Shown here in pieces: positions 16,793 to 26,988 of a stretch of 58,212 nucleotides of DNA. The stretch comes from an uncultured Ruminococcus sp. Lineage in GTDB: Bacteria; Bacillota; Clostridia; Oscillospirales; Ruminococcaceae. The stretch's first letter is position 1. Each line of letters begins with the position of its first letter. The translations under genes were made by a program, and so were the position numbers. The stretch is from NCBI GenBank assembly GCA_947176415.1, contig CAMWQJ010000007.1, positions 1-58,212 on the forward strand, given 5' to 3'. A model generated the notes under the pieces. The model searched no databases and was not told where the DNA came from. It saw only the letters and a list, made by a program, of their open reading frames with translations.

Positions 16793-16809
16793 TATAACTA
16801 TACCTGACT

Positions 16810-16837
16810 CACCGCCACAATGGCGTGGCGGTGTTTT
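16810..16837 (+). terminator. weak terminator or attenuator between pyrF and carA
   Basis: GC-rich 8-bp stem CACCGCCA/TGGCGGTG followed by only four T residues. It may partly reduce readthrough into carAB. No anti-terminator partner or PyrR-binding motif was seen. Confidence 0.55.
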
Positions 16838-16871
16838 ATAAATCTTCAAACTAACTGAAAGGGCTGATAAA

Positions 16872-17978
16872 ATGTCTTTTTTAAATCAATCGGCTAAGGC
16901 TTATCTTATGCTCGCAGACGGGCAGATTTTTGAGGGAAAAAGTCTCGGCAAAGAGGGAACGGCAGTAGGTGAAGTGGTGTTTACCACAGGTCTGACAGGC
17001 TATCAGGAAACGCTTACAGACCCCAGTTACTACGGACAGATTGTAACGCAGACTTTTCCGCTTATCGGCAACTATGGCGTAAACCATGAGGACAACGAGT
17101 CTGCAAAGTCATATGTAAGCGGATATATCGTGAGAGAGGCGTGCGATATGCCGTCTAATTTCAGGAGCGAGGGCAATATAAGGGACTTTCTGACGGAGCA
17201 TAATATAATAGGTATCTGCAACATAGATACACGCCGTCTGACAAGGACAATCAGAGAAACAGGCGTAATGAACGGCGTAATTACCACAGAGGACGTATAT
17301 TCAAAAAAAGAAGAACTTCTTGAACAGGTAAGAGCCTTTGAGGTGAAAAATGCTGTAAAGTCCGTGACGGACAGCGAGATAAGGACATATTCAGAAGAAA
17401 ATCCGAAATACAGGGTAGTGCTTTTTGATTTCGGCTATAAAAGAAACATCAGACAGGAGCTTGTTAAAAGAGGGTGCGAAGTCATTATAGTGCCTGCCCA
17501 TACGACAGCCGAAGAGGTAAAGGCACTTAATCCTGACGGAATAATGTTTTCCAACGGTCCGGGGAATCCTGCGGAAAATGCTGAGATTATAGAGAATATA
17601 AGAGAAATTCAGAAACTCGGAATATCAATTTTCGGAATCTGTCTCGGTCATCAGCTTATGGCACTCGCCAACGGCGGACGTACTGAAAAACTCAAATACG
17701 GACACAGGGGGGCAAATCAGCCTGTAATCGACCTTGAAAGCGGTCTGACATACGTTACAAGCCAGAATCACGGCTATGCGGTAATCGGTGACAGCATTCC
17801 GTCAGAGGTCGGACACGTTTCGCACATCAACGCCAATGACAAGACTTGCGAGGGCATACGCTATACGGCTGTGAACGCCTTTACGGTGCAGTTTCACCCC
17901 GAAGCACACGGCGGTCCGCTTGATACGTCTTATCTGTTTGATGAGTTTGTCAGCACTATGAAAAGGGAGGTAGAATAA
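16872..17978 (+). CDS. carA: carbamoyl-phosphate synthase small subunit
   Basis: CarA hydrolyses glutamine and passes ammonia to CarB. The N-terminal domain starts AYLMLADGQIFEGKSLG, and the class I glutamine amidotransferase domain has the nucleophile in FGICLGHQL (Cys about residue 257) with the His/Glu pair in QFHPEAHGGP. Its 368 residues are normal for the family. AAAGGG lies ahead of ATG. The carB start is two bases beyond its stop and the carB ribosome site GGGAGG is inside the end of carA, implying coupled translation. Confidence 0.96.
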   Translation: MSFLNQSAKAYLMLADGQIFEGKSLGKEGTAVGEVVFTTGLTGYQETLTDPSYYGQIVTQTFPLIGNYGVNHEDNESAKSYVSGYIVREACDMPSNFRSEGNIRDFLTEHNIIGICNIDTRRLTRTIRETGVMNGVITTEDVYSKKEELLEQVRAFEVKNAVKSVTDSEIRTYSEENPKYRVVLFDFGYKRNIRQELVKRGCEVIIVPAHTTAEEVKALNPDGIMFSNGPGNPAENAEIIENIREIQKLGISIFGICLGHQLMALANGGRTEKLKYGHRGANQPVIDLESGLTYVTSQNHGYAVIGDSIPSEVGHVSHINANDKTCEGIRYTAVNAFTVQFHPEAHGGPLDTSYLFDEFVSTMKREVE

Positions 17979-17979
17979 T

Positions 17980-20900
17980 ATGCCACTCAGAAAAGATATA
18001 AAGAGGGTACTTGTCATAGGCTCAGGACCTATTGTAATCGGACAGGCTGCGGAATTTGACTATGCAGGCACACAGGCTTGCAGGGCGTTGAAACAGGAGG
18101 GACTCGAAGTTATTCTTGTAAATTCAAACCCTGCAACAATCATGACGGACAAGGCAATGGCGGACAAGGTTTATATCGAACCGCTTACACTTGACGTTGT
18201 AAAGAGAATTATAGAAACCGAAAAACCTGACGGCGTTCTTTCGACACTCGGCGGACAGACAGGTCTTACACTTTCGATGCAACTTGCGGAGGAGGGATTC
18301 CTTGAGTCTCACAATGTAAAACTTCTTGGTGCAGACCCTGAAACAATCCACAAGGCAGAGGACAGACAGGCATTCAAGGACACTATGGAAAAAATCGGCG
18401 AGCCTTGTATTCCGTCGAAAGTCGTTGAAACGGTTGAAGACGCACTTGATTTTGCAAAGATAATTGACTATCCCGTAATAGTGCGACCCGCTTTCACACT
18501 CGGCGGTACAGGCGGAGGAATTGCACAGAATGAGGAAGAACTCCATGAAATAGCTACGAACGGTTTAAGACTTTCACCGATTACGCAGATACTTGTCGAG
18601 AAGTGCATAAGTGGCTGGAAAGAAATAGAGTTTGAAGTTATCCGTGATGCAAAGGGCAATGTAATAACTGTATGTTCAATGGAGAATTTCGACCCCGTGG
18701 GCGTTCATACAGGAGACAGCATTGTAATCGCCCCAGCCGTCACACTGACAGACAGAGAATATCAGATGTTGCGTACCTCCGCAATAAATATCATAAAAGA
18801 ATTAAAAGTTGAAGGTGGCTGTAACTGCCAGTTTGCACTTCACCCGACGAGTTTTGAGTATGCAGTTATTGAAGTCAATCCGAGAGTATCTCGCTCTTCT
18901 GCCCTTGCTTCAAAGGCTACGGGCTATCCGATAGCAAAGACCGCCTCGCTTATTGCTGTCGGCTATACGCTTGATGAGATAGTAAATCAGGTTACGGGCA
19001 AGACTTATGCCTGTTTTGAGCCTGCACTTGACTATGTTGTCGTTAAGTTTCCGAAGTGGGCATTTGATAAGTTCGTCTATGCAAAAAGAACTCTCGGCAC
19101 GCAGATGAAAGCCACGGGCGAGGTTATGGCTATCGGTACGAGTTTTGAACAGGCTATTATGAAAGCTGTCCGTTCTGTTGAACTCGGTTTAGATACCATG
19201 AATCTTAAAAAGCTGGAAAAGTATTCCACTGAGGAAATACGTGAAAGGCTTCACGTTGTTGACGACGAACGCTCTTTCGTGGTGTTCGAGGCTCTTAAAC
19301 GTGGCATAACTCCTGAAGAGATTCACGCAATAACCATGATAGACAACTGGTTTCTGTATAAACTGCTTAATCTCGTTGAGCTTGAAAAATGGCTTGCCGA
19401 CGGTGAACTGACAGAAGATAAGTACAATACCGCAAAGCAGTATGGTTATCTTGACAGCACGATAGAGAGAATTTCAGGACAGAAATGTCCGATAAAGCGA
19501 CACGCAGTCTATAAAATGGTTGACACGTGTGCAGGAGAGTTCAAAGCGGAAACGCCATATTTCTACTCTACTTTCGATGAGGAAAACGAGGCTTTGCAGT
19601 TTATCGAAAGACAGAATACAGGCAAGAAAAAAGTAATAGTTTTCGGTTCAGGACCTATCAGAATAGGACAGGGTATAGAGTTTGACTATTGCTCGGTGCA
19701 TTGTGTATGGACTCTGAAAGAACTGGGATATGAAGCAGTAATCTGCAATAACAATCCCGAAACGGTTTCAACGGATTTTGATACAGGGGACAGGCTTTAT
19801 TTTGACCCGCTTACGAAAGAGGACGTTGAATCTATAATCGAGACCGAAAAGCCGTATGGTGTTGTTGTACAGTTTGGCGGACAGACGGCTATAAAGCTGA
19901 CAAGATACTTGTCTGACATGGGCGTAAATATTCTCGGAACTTCTGCCGATATGATTGACTGTGCGGAGGACAGGGAGCGTTTTGACGAAGTGCTTGAAAA
20001 GTGCGGTATACCACGTCCGCAGGGACATACAGTCATGACGACTGAAGAAGCTGTCAGGTCTGCCGAAGATTTAGGCTATCCTGTTCTGCTCCGACCCTCC
20101 TATGTACTCGGCGGACAGAATATGATTATTGCACACTCAAAGGCAGACGTTATCGAGTATATGGGAATAATCACAAGTCACATGATAGAAAACCCCGTGC
20201 TTATAGATAAGTATATGATGGGTACGGAAGTTGAAGTAGATGCCATATGCGACGGCGAGGACTTTTTAATCCCCGGAATAATGGAGCATATCGAGAGGGC
20301 AGGCGTTCATTCCGGAGACTCTATTTCCATATATCCTGCTCAACATCTTTCCGAGAGAATAAAGAAGATTATCGTTGAGTATACGAGAAAACTCGCAAAG
20401 GAACTTCATGTTATCGGACTTGTCAATATACAGTATGTTGTTTATAATCATGAAGTCTATGTAATAGAGGTAAACCCACGTTCTTCACGTACCGTGCCGT
20501 ATATAAGCAAGGTTACGGGAATACCCATGGTTGACATAGCTACAAAAATAATGTTTGGTGCTAAGCTGAAAGATATGGGCTATCAGAGCGGACTTTATCC
20601 CGCAGGCGACTATGTGGCGGTAAAAGTACCTGTATTCAGCTTTGAAAAGCTGACGGACGTTGATACAATGTTAGGACCTGAAATGAAGTCAACGGGCGAA
20701 TGTCTCGGAATAGGTCGCAATCTGGAGGACGCACTGTTAAAGGGGCTTATCGGAGCAGGTTTTGACCTGAAACGTTCCGGCGGTGTGCTTATTTCCGTAA
20801 GAGACAGCGACAAACAGGAAATACTTCCCGTTGCGGACAGATTCGAGCGTATGGGATTTGAACTTTATGCAACATCAGGCACGCAGAGCGTTTTAACAAG

Positions 20901-21171
20901 AAACATGATAGCTTCAAATCTTGTAAGAAAAATTTCGGACGGCGAGCCGAATGTTGTCACACTGCTTGAAAGCGGTAAAGTAAACTATGTTATTTCAACT
21001 TCCGCAAAGGGAAGACTTCCAGAGCGTGACAGCGTAAAAATGCGGAGAAAGTCTATAGAGAGGTCTATATGCAGTCTTACAGCCATAGACACAGCCAAGT
21101 CGCTGGCTAAGGTTCTTGAATCGGGACGTACTATAAACGACGTTGAACTTGTTGACATAACAGAAATATAA
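17980..21171 (+). CDS. carB: carbamoyl-phosphate synthase large subunit
   Basis: CarB makes carbamoyl phosphate from bicarbonate, ammonia and two ATP. At 1063 residues it has the full duplicated architecture: two ATP-grasp halves, each opening with a GSGP(I)xIGQ..EFDY motif (about residues 13-26 and 556-569), each with E.NPR.SRS/SRT motifs, and a C-terminal MGS-like regulatory domain from about residue 935 with YATSGT. Translation begins one base after the carA stop. It ends the pyrimidine run and is followed by an intrinsic terminator. Confidence 0.97.
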   Translation: MPLRKDIKRVLVIGSGPIVIGQAAEFDYAGTQACRALKQEGLEVILVNSNPATIMTDKAMADKVYIEPLTLDVVKRIIETEKPDGVLSTLGGQTGLTLSMQLAEEGFLESHNVKLLGADPETIHKAEDRQAFKDTMEKIGEPCIPSKVVETVEDALDFAKIIDYPVIVRPAFTLGGTGGGIAQNEEELHEIATNGLRLSPITQILVEKCISGWKEIEFEVIRDAKGNVITVCSMENFDPVGVHTGDSIVIAPAVTLTDREYQMLRTSAINIIKELKVEGGCNCQFALHPTSFEYAVIEVNPRVSRSSALASKATGYPIAKTASLIAVGYTLDEIVNQVTGKTYACFEPALDYVVVKFPKWAFDKFVYAKRTLGTQMKATGEVMAIGTSFEQAIMKAVRSVELGLDTMNLKKLEKYSTEEIRERLHVVDDERSFVVFEALKRGITPEEIHAITMIDNWFLYKLLNLVELEKWLADGELTEDKYNTAKQYGYLDSTIERISGQKCPIKRHAVYKMVDTCAGEFKAETPYFYSTFDEENEALQFIERQNTGKKKVIVFGSGPIRIGQGIEFDYCSVHCVWTLKELGYEAVICNNNPETVSTDFDTGDRLYFDPLTKEDVESIIETEKPYGVVVQFGGQTAIKLTRYLSDMGVNILGTSADMIDCAEDRERFDEVLEKCGIPRPQGHTVMTTEEAVRSAEDLGYPVLLRPSYVLGGQNMIIAHSKADVIEYMGIITSHMIENPVLIDKYMMGTEVEVDAICDGEDFLIPGIMEHIERAGVHSGDSISIYPAQHLSERIKKIIVEYTRKLAKELHVIGLVNIQYVVYNHEVYVIEVNPRSSRTVPYISKVTGIPMVDIATKIMFGAKLKDMGYQSGLYPAGDYVAVKVPVFSFEKLTDVDTMLGPEMKSTGECLGIGRNLEDALLKGLIGAGFDLKRSGGVLISVRDSDKQEILPVADRFERMGFELYATSGTQSVLTRNMIASNLVRKISDGEPNVVTLLESGKVNYVISTSAKGRLPERDSVKMRRKSIERSICSLTAIDTAKSLAKVLESGRTINDVELVDITEI

Positions 21172-21180
21172 TTACATTAC

Positions 21181-21217
21181 TGTCGGATATTTCCTGTATC
21201 CGACGGTATATTTTTTT
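21181..21217 (+). terminator. intrinsic terminator after carB
   Basis: Stem TGTCGGATA/TATCCGACG (one G-T pair) with a 7-base loop, followed by a T-rich tail. Confidence 0.82.
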
Positions 21218-21280
21218 GAGAAAAAATTGTAGAATGTATACAAAAAATCAGGTTTTTGAGTTTTTAGACTTTAATATCGG

Positions 21281-21309
21281 TTGACTGAAAAGCAATATAA
21301 TAGTATAAT
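21281..21309 (+). promoter_or_regulatory. sigma-A promoter of the lipoprotein/ABC exporter operon
   Basis: TTGACT (21281-21286), 17-base spacer, TATAAT (21304-21309). Confidence 0.85.
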
Positions 21310-21367
21310 AGACTTATTCGCCATATATTCAAGGGCGGAAAAATTAAAAACGGAGGAAACTTTTTAA

Positions 21368-22099
21368 ATGAAAAGATTTTTAAAATATTCGTTGTTGCCT
21401 GTTATGTGCCTTTTGGTACTTGTCACGGCTGGCTGTGAAGCAAATACTACTCAGACGGCGGACAACATTCAGGTAAGCACGGAGGAAACAACCGTTGCAG
21501 AAGTCACGACAGAGGCATTGACAATGCCACCTACGGAGATTCCGACGGAAACACAGCCACCTACAGAGCCGATGACAGACGTTATTGACAGTGCATACAA
21601 AACCGTTCTTTATGCTTACCACAACGCCTATATAAACAGCGATGTAAATACTGTTTATTCGCTTTTCAATCCGAATGAGATAACGGCTTTTGAAAAGTAT
21701 ATGAAAGCGTATCTCAAGGACAATCTCGGCGAGGACGACAAAGTGCTTGAAAGTATCTTCAAAAGGGAAAACGTTGTTTCTGCACTGGACAAGTCTGTAA
21801 AGAATATCCACAGCATAATGGACAGCTACAGCACGTCCGCCCGTGACGTATGGTCCATGAATATTGACGAAACGACAGTTGAACACTATACAGCCGAGGA
21901 ACTCGCCGATATAAATACAAAACTCGGAATAAACGCCACGGACGGCTATTTCTGTGAGATTCCTTTTTATACCAACAGCACCAACAATGAAATATTCGTT
22001 GCCGAGCCTGCAACGGTTCTTATGATTGACGGTGGCTGGTATATAAGCTACAGCACGGCTTTTGACAGACTTATTGAATTTATGGATATAGAGTTTTAA
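21368..22099 (+). CDS. lipoprotein of unknown function
   Basis: A 243-residue predicted lipoprotein: MKRFLKYSLL signal, lipobox TAGC, then a Thr/Glu/Pro-rich linker (residues 25-70) typical of exposed lipoproteins in these bacteria. The globular part (about 75-243) begins AYKTVLYAYHNAYINSDVNTVYSLF, which resembles small NTF2-like or DUF4878-type extracytoplasmic domains, though I cannot assign it. CGGAGG lies ahead of ATG. It is 27 bases upstream of the ABC exporter pair under one promoter, so an accessory role for the exporter or a surface role is possible. Confidence 0.82.
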   Translation: MKRFLKYSLLPVMCLLVLVTAGCEANTTQTADNIQVSTEETTVAEVTTEALTMPPTEIPTETQPPTEPMTDVIDSAYKTVLYAYHNAYINSDVNTVYSLFNPNEITAFEKYMKAYLKDNLGEDDKVLESIFKRENVVSALDKSVKNIHSIMDSYSTSARDVWSMNIDETTVEHYTAEELADINTKLGINATDGYFCEIPFYTNSTNNEIFVAEPATVLMIDGGWYISYSTAFDRLIEFMDIEF

Positions 22100-22126
22100 G
22101 GTGAATTTTATATCAGGAGTGACATT

Positions 22127-23857
22127 ATGAGAAAATTACTTAAATATCTTAAAAATTATAAAAAAGAACTTGTATTCGGTCCTTTTTTCAAGTTGCTTGA
22201 GGCTATATTTGAACTCATAGTACCATATGTAATGGCAAAGATTATTGACAAGGGCATAGCAGACAATGACACAGACTATATAATAAAAATGTCAATAATC
22301 ATAGTCCTTCTCGGTTTCTGCGGACTGGGTTTTGCACTGACCTGTCAGATTCTCGCCTCAAAGTGTGCATACGGTTTCGGAACGGAGCTACGGACGGCTT
22401 TATATAAGCATATAAATTCACTTTCCTACAGCAGTATTGACAAGATGGGTACTGCTTCGCTTGTGAATCGTCTTACAAATGACTCAAACACTGTGCAGAA
22501 CGGTGTTAATATGTTCATACGCCTTGCCACACGCTCGCCTTTTCTTGTAATCGGTGCGTCTGTAATGGCGGTGCGGATAGATTTTAAACTGTCACTGATA
22601 TTCTTTATTTCGGCTGTTATAATAACGGCGGTTATAGTTATGATAATGAAAAAGACTGTTCCTATGTATAAGACTACGCAGAAGAATCTTGACAGGGCGT
22701 CAATGCTTACAAGGGAAAATCTTGAGGGTGTGAGGGTTATACGTGCATTTTCAAGGCAGAATGAGGAAATGGAAGAATTTAAAAAATCAGTTGACGATAT
22801 AGCGGAGAGTTCAATTGCGGTCGGTAAAATCTCGGCTGTCCTCAACCCGTTTTCATTCATGGTTATGAATCTCGGCATAGTTGCTATAACATGGTTCGGC
22901 GGAGTGCGTATAGACGGAGGAAATCTCACACAGGGCGAACTCACGGCTTTTGTAAATTATATGTCACAGATTCTGCTTGCCTTGATTGTCCTTGCTAATC
23001 TTATTGTTACATTCACAAAAGCCCTTGCCTCAGCCAACAGAATAAGTGAAGTTTTTGACATTCAGCCGGAAAAATCAGGCGGTGACAAGGATATTTCAGA
23101 GCATTCCGACAGTGTTAATATTCTTGAATTTAAAAACGTTTCGTTTGCCTATGAAACAGCTGGCGACAGGTCTGTAAAGAATATTTCGTTTACACTCAGG
23201 AGGGGCGAAATGCTCGGAATTATAGGCGGTACAGGAAGCGGAAAGTCTACACTTGCAAATCTCATACCCTGTTTTTATAAGGCAACGGAGGGTGAAATTT
23301 TTGTTGGGGACGTGAATATAAATAAATGCAACCTGAAAACGCTTAGAAAAACTATAGGAATAGTTCCGCAGAGGGCAGTGCTTTTTACGGGGACAGTACG
23401 TGACAATATGAAGTTACGCAAAGCTGATGCAACGGACGAGGAGATAATTTCGGCACTGAAAACCGCACAGGCATGGGAATTTATAAGTCGTATGCCTGAG
23501 GGTCTTGATACTAAAATTTCACAGGGCGGTAAGAATCTTTCAGGCGGACAGAAGCAGAGAATTTCAATTGCGAGGGCTTTGGTCGGAAGTCCTGATATAA
23601 TTATTCTTGACGATTCGACAAGTGCGTTGGACTATGTTACAGACCTTGCACTGAGACAGTCGCTGAAAAATGATATGCCTGACACGACTGTTATAATGAT
23701 TTCACAGCGTACAACGTCAATAAAAGATGCGGACAAGATTATTGTCATGGACGACGGCGAGGCGGTTGGAACAGGCACGCACGGGGAATTACTCGGCAGT
23801 TGTGAGGTATACAGAGATATCTATAAATCGCAGATAAACGAAAAGGAGGGTGCATAA
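22127..23857 (+). CDS. ABC exporter half, degenerate nucleotide site subunit
   Basis: A 576-residue fusion of a six-helix exporter domain and an ATP-binding domain. The ATPase has Walker A GGTGSGKST (about residue 366), an intact LSGGQ signature, but Walker B ILDDSTS with Asp where the catalytic Glu should be, and SQR in place of the switch His (IMISQRTTS). Such changes mark the subunit carrying the degenerate site of heterodimeric exporters of the BmrC/BmrD or TM287/288 kind. The partner gene begins three bases after its stop. Substrate may be a drug, lipid or peptide. Confidence 0.93.
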   Translation: MRKLLKYLKNYKKELVFGPFFKLLEAIFELIVPYVMAKIIDKGIADNDTDYIIKMSIIIVLLGFCGLGFALTCQILASKCAYGFGTELRTALYKHINSLSYSSIDKMGTASLVNRLTNDSNTVQNGVNMFIRLATRSPFLVIGASVMAVRIDFKLSLIFFISAVIITAVIVMIMKKTVPMYKTTQKNLDRASMLTRENLEGVRVIRAFSRQNEEMEEFKKSVDDIAESSIAVGKISAVLNPFSFMVMNLGIVAITWFGGVRIDGGNLTQGELTAFVNYMSQILLALIVLANLIVTFTKALASANRISEVFDIQPEKSGGDKDISEHSDSVNILEFKNVSFAYETAGDRSVKNISFTLRRGEMLGIIGGTGSGKSTLANLIPCFYKATEGEIFVGDVNINKCNLKTLRKTIGIVPQRAVLFTGTVRDNMKLRKADATDEEIISALKTAQAWEFISRMPEGLDTKISQGGKNLSGGQKQRISIARALVGSPDIIILDDSTSALDYVTDLALRQSLKNDMPDTTVIMISQRTTSIKDADKIIVMDDGEAVGTGTHGELLGSCEVYRDIYKSQINEKEGA

Positions 23858-23860
23858 GAA

Positions 23861-25600
23861 ATGACCGATACTTTAAAAAAGGTTATAGCCTATGCCAGAC
23901 CTTATATAGCTTATTTCGGATTTTCGGTGATTTTCGCACTTCTCGGCGTGGGACTTTCGTTGTTTGTGCCTGTGTTTATCGGCAATGCCGTTGACTGTTG
24001 TATCGGCAAGGGGAAAGTTGATTTTGACGAACTGAAAAAAATTGTAATCCTGCTTGCCGTTATGGTTGTTGCAAGCGGTATTTTCCAATGGCTTATGAGT
24101 CTTTTTACAAACAAACTCGCTTTTCTTACCGTCCGTGACCTTAGGGCAGATATTTTCAACAAGCTGGAAAGAGTACCGCTTAAATATATTGACGGACATA
24201 CAAAAGGCGAGCTTACAAGCCGTGTAATCAATGATATTGAAATTGTCTCGGACGGTCTTTTGCAGGGCTTCACACAGTTTTTCAGCAGTATCATGACTAT
24301 AATCGGAACGCTTGCTTTTATGATGTTCATAAATCTGAAGATAGCAGTTGTTGTTGTAATCATGACTCCGTTGTCTTTTATAGTTGCCTCGAAAATCACA
24401 AAAGCCTCGCATGATTCCTATATGAAGCAGTCAAAATTGCGTGGCGATATGGTAGGACTTGCGGAGGAAATGGCAGGCAATCAGAAGATAGTAAATGCTT
24501 TTTCATATCAGGAAAGAGCAGAAGAAAGATTTGACAGAATCAACAGGGAATACGGAAAAATCGGCACAAAAGCTACTTTTTTAAGTTCTATAACCAATCC
24601 GTCAACACGTTTTGTAAACGGCATGATTTATGCCTGTGTCGGTCTCCTCGGTTCTCTCGGAGTAACGGGAAAAGTCGGATTTATCGGAAAGATGACAGTC
24701 GGTAAGCTGACAAGTTTTCTTTCATTTTCAAATCAGTACACAAAGCCTTTCAATGAAATTTCGGGTGTGTTTGCAGAGTTGCAGAATGCAGTGGCTTCAG
24801 CACAAAGAGTATTTGACGTACTCGCAGAAGAGGAAGTTTCGGACGATTCGGGTAAGGCGGAAATATCAGACTGCACGGGCAATCTGACTTTTGATAACGT
24901 ATGCTTTTCGTACAATCCTGATACGGAGCTGATAAAGAATTTCAGCCTTGATGTAAAGTCAGGCAGTAAGATAGCGATAGTAGGTCCTACGGGGTGTGGA
25001 AAGTCCACAATAATAAATCTGCTGTTGCGTTTTTATGACATAGACAGCGGAAATATAATCGTATCGGGAAGCAATATAAACGATATAACAAGGGACAGCC
25101 TGAGAAGTCAGTTCGGTATGGTTTTGCAGGAGACATGGATTTTTACGGGGACTGTTGCCGATAATATATCATACGGAGTACCGACGGCAAGCAGAGAGGA
25201 GATTATACAGTCTGCAAAAGAAGTCCATGCACACAGCTTTATAAAGAGACTTCCTCAGGGCTATGATACTGTAATCAGCGATGACAGCGGTCTTTCTCAG
25301 GGGCAGAAACAACTTATATGTATAGCACGCATAATGCTTATGAATCCGCCAATGCTTATTCTTGACGAGGCGACAAGTTCTATAGACCTCCGTACCGAGC
25401 ACCGTATACAAAGGGCTTTTACAAAGCTCATGGACGGGCGGACGAGCTTTATTATAGCACACAGACTTTCCACAATAAAAAACTCAGACATGATACTTGT
25501 CATGAAAAACGGAAACGTCATAGAGCAGGGAAATCATTTACAGCTTATGAAAAAAGGCGGTTTTTATTCCGAACTCTACAATAGTCAGTTTGCCACATGA
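23861..25600 (+). CDS. ABC exporter half, catalytic subunit
   Basis: The 579-residue partner of the preceding exporter half. Walker A GPTGCGKST (about residue 375), canonical LILDEATSS with the catalytic Glu, and AHRLSTI with the switch His. Its signature is LSQGQ instead of LSGGQ, which is the expected complement: that altered loop faces the degenerate site of the partner. The two proteins therefore form one consensus and one degenerate ATP site. GGAGG before ATG lies within the end of the upstream gene. Confidence 0.93.
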   Translation: MTDTLKKVIAYARPYIAYFGFSVIFALLGVGLSLFVPVFIGNAVDCCIGKGKVDFDELKKIVILLAVMVVASGIFQWLMSLFTNKLAFLTVRDLRADIFNKLERVPLKYIDGHTKGELTSRVINDIEIVSDGLLQGFTQFFSSIMTIIGTLAFMMFINLKIAVVVVIMTPLSFIVASKITKASHDSYMKQSKLRGDMVGLAEEMAGNQKIVNAFSYQERAEERFDRINREYGKIGTKATFLSSITNPSTRFVNGMIYACVGLLGSLGVTGKVGFIGKMTVGKLTSFLSFSNQYTKPFNEISGVFAELQNAVASAQRVFDVLAEEEVSDDSGKAEISDCTGNLTFDNVCFSYNPDTELIKNFSLDVKSGSKIAIVGPTGCGKSTIINLLLRFYDIDSGNIIVSGSNINDITRDSLRSQFGMVLQETWIFTGTVADNISYGVPTASREEIIQSAKEVHAHSFIKRLPQGYDTVISDDSGLSQGQKQLICIARIMLMNPPMLILDEATSSIDLRTEHRIQRAFTKLMDGRTSFIIAHRLSTIKNSDMILVMKNGNVIEQGNHLQLMKKGGFYSELYNSQFAT

Positions 25601-25613
25601 TTTAAATTTTCGC

Positions 25614-25642
25614 TTGACTGCAAAGTAATAGCGTGTTATAAT
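25614..25642 (+). promoter_or_regulatory. sigma-A promoter of the pyrophosphorylase gene
   Basis: TTGACT (25614-25619), 17-base spacer, TATAAT (25637-25642). Confidence 0.85.
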
Positions 25643-25685
25643 ATCATATACAAATATATATATATATAACAGGGGGTTGTATCTG

Positions 25686-26918
25686 GTGATTACATTCGAC
25701 ACGGCAAAGGAAATACTTGAAAAATACGGACAGGAGCATATTCTTGCTTACTATGACGCACTTGACGGACAGGAAAAGGAAAAACTTCTTTCACAGATTG
25801 AACTTACTGATTTTTCCGTACTTGAAAACCTTGTTGCAGAAAACAGGCACTCCTCAAAGAGAGGGAAATTTTCTCCGCTCGGAGCTGTAACCATTGAGGA
25901 TATAGAAAAAAACAGAGAGAAATATTATACAACAGGTGCGGAGGCTTTGAAAAAAGGCAAGGTCGCAACAGTCCTCCTCGCAGGCGGTCAGGGTACACGC
26001 CTCGGATTTGACAAGCCAAAGGGTATGTTCAATATAGGCGTTACAAGAGAACTTTATATTTTCGAGTGCCTTATGAATAATCTTAAAAAAGTAGCTGACG
26101 ACACAGGGGCGGAAATTCCGCTTTATATCATGACAAGCGAAAAGAATCATGACGACACGGTGAATTTTTTCGAGGAAAAGAATTATTTTGGATATAACAA
26201 GAAATACGTGAAGTTTTTTATTCAGGATATGTCGCCGTCTGCTGATTTCAACGGCAAAATCTATATGGAAAGCAGGTCGGATATTTCGATTTCACCTAAC
26301 GGCAACGGCGGTTGGTTTTCGTCTGTCGTGAGAGCCGGACTTCTAAGGGATATAAAGAAAAAAGGCGTGGAATGGATTAACGTCTTTGCGGTTGACAACG
26401 TTCTTCAGAAAATGGCAGACCCTTGCTTTATCGGTGCTGTCATAGAGTCGGGAAGTCAGGCAGGCAGTAAGGTAGTAAGCAAGGTGTCGGCGGAAGAGCG
26501 TGTAGGCGTACTTTGTCTTGAGGACGGCAAGCCCTCTATAGTTGAGTATTACGAGATGACGGACGAAATGCGTACACTCATGACGGCGGACGGAGAACTT
26601 GCCTATAAATACGGTGTTATTTTAAATTATCTTTTCAGCGTGGACAGGCTCGAAGAAATCGTTGAAGAGAAAATGCCTGTTCATGTGGTTGAAAAGAAAA
26701 TACCCTACATGGACGGCGAGGGAAAATATGTAATCCCCGAAAAGAACAACGGATATAAATTTGAAACTCTCGTGCTTGACATGGTACATCTTCAGGACAG
26801 CTGTCTGCCTTATGAGGTTGTGAGGAGTGAGGAGTTCGCACCCGTAAAGAATGCAGATGGCGTTGATTCGGTGGAGACTGCAAGGACTCTTCTTAAATTC
26901 AACGGCATTGAAATATAA
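25686..26918 (+). CDS. UDP-sugar pyrophosphorylase (UDPGP/UAP family)
   Basis: Nucleotidyltransferase of the eukaryote-like UDPGP family, which makes UDP-GlcNAc or UDP-glucose from UTP and the sugar 1-phosphate. It shows the family loop LLAGGQGTRLGFDKPKGMF (about residues 99-117), PLYIMTSEKNHDDT, and NGNGGWFSSV, which corresponds to the substrate loop of UAP1-type enzymes. GTG at 25686 is preferred (AGGGGG 9 bases upstream); a TTG at 25677 would abut the ribosome site. At about 410 residues it is slightly short for UAP1. UDP-HexNAc is my preferred product. Single gene between a promoter and a terminator. Confidence 0.87.
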   Translation: MITFDTAKEILEKYGQEHILAYYDALDGQEKEKLLSQIELTDFSVLENLVAENRHSSKRGKFSPLGAVTIEDIEKNREKYYTTGAEALKKGKVATVLLAGGQGTRLGFDKPKGMFNIGVTRELYIFECLMNNLKKVADDTGAEIPLYIMTSEKNHDDTVNFFEEKNYFGYNKKYVKFFIQDMSPSADFNGKIYMESRSDISISPNGNGGWFSSVVRAGLLRDIKKKGVEWINVFAVDNVLQKMADPCFIGAVIESGSQAGSKVVSKVSAEERVGVLCLEDGKPSIVEYYEMTDEMRTLMTADGELAYKYGVILNYLFSVDRLEEIVEEKMPVHVVEKKIPYMDGEGKYVIPEKNNGYKFETLVLDMVHLQDSCLPYEVVRSEEFAPVKNADGVDSVETARTLLKFNGIEI

Positions 26919-26933
26919 TAAATAACTGTTTCT

Positions 26934-26967
26934 GCATACGGTCGGCTGGCTGTATGCGGATTTTTTT
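26934..26967 (+). terminator. intrinsic terminator after pyrophosphorylase gene
   Basis: GCATAC (26934-26939) pairs with GTATGC (26952-26957), extended by flanking pairs, followed by a seven-T run. Confidence 0.82.
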
Positions 26968-26988
26968 GTAATTTATATGAAATTGCTA

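Noticed and set aside
13727-21171. PyrR-type attenuator or uracil leader for the pyrimidine genes
   Set aside because: No PyrR-binding loop or antiterminator is visible in front of trmB, pyrC or carA; only a weak hairpin lies between pyrF and carA.
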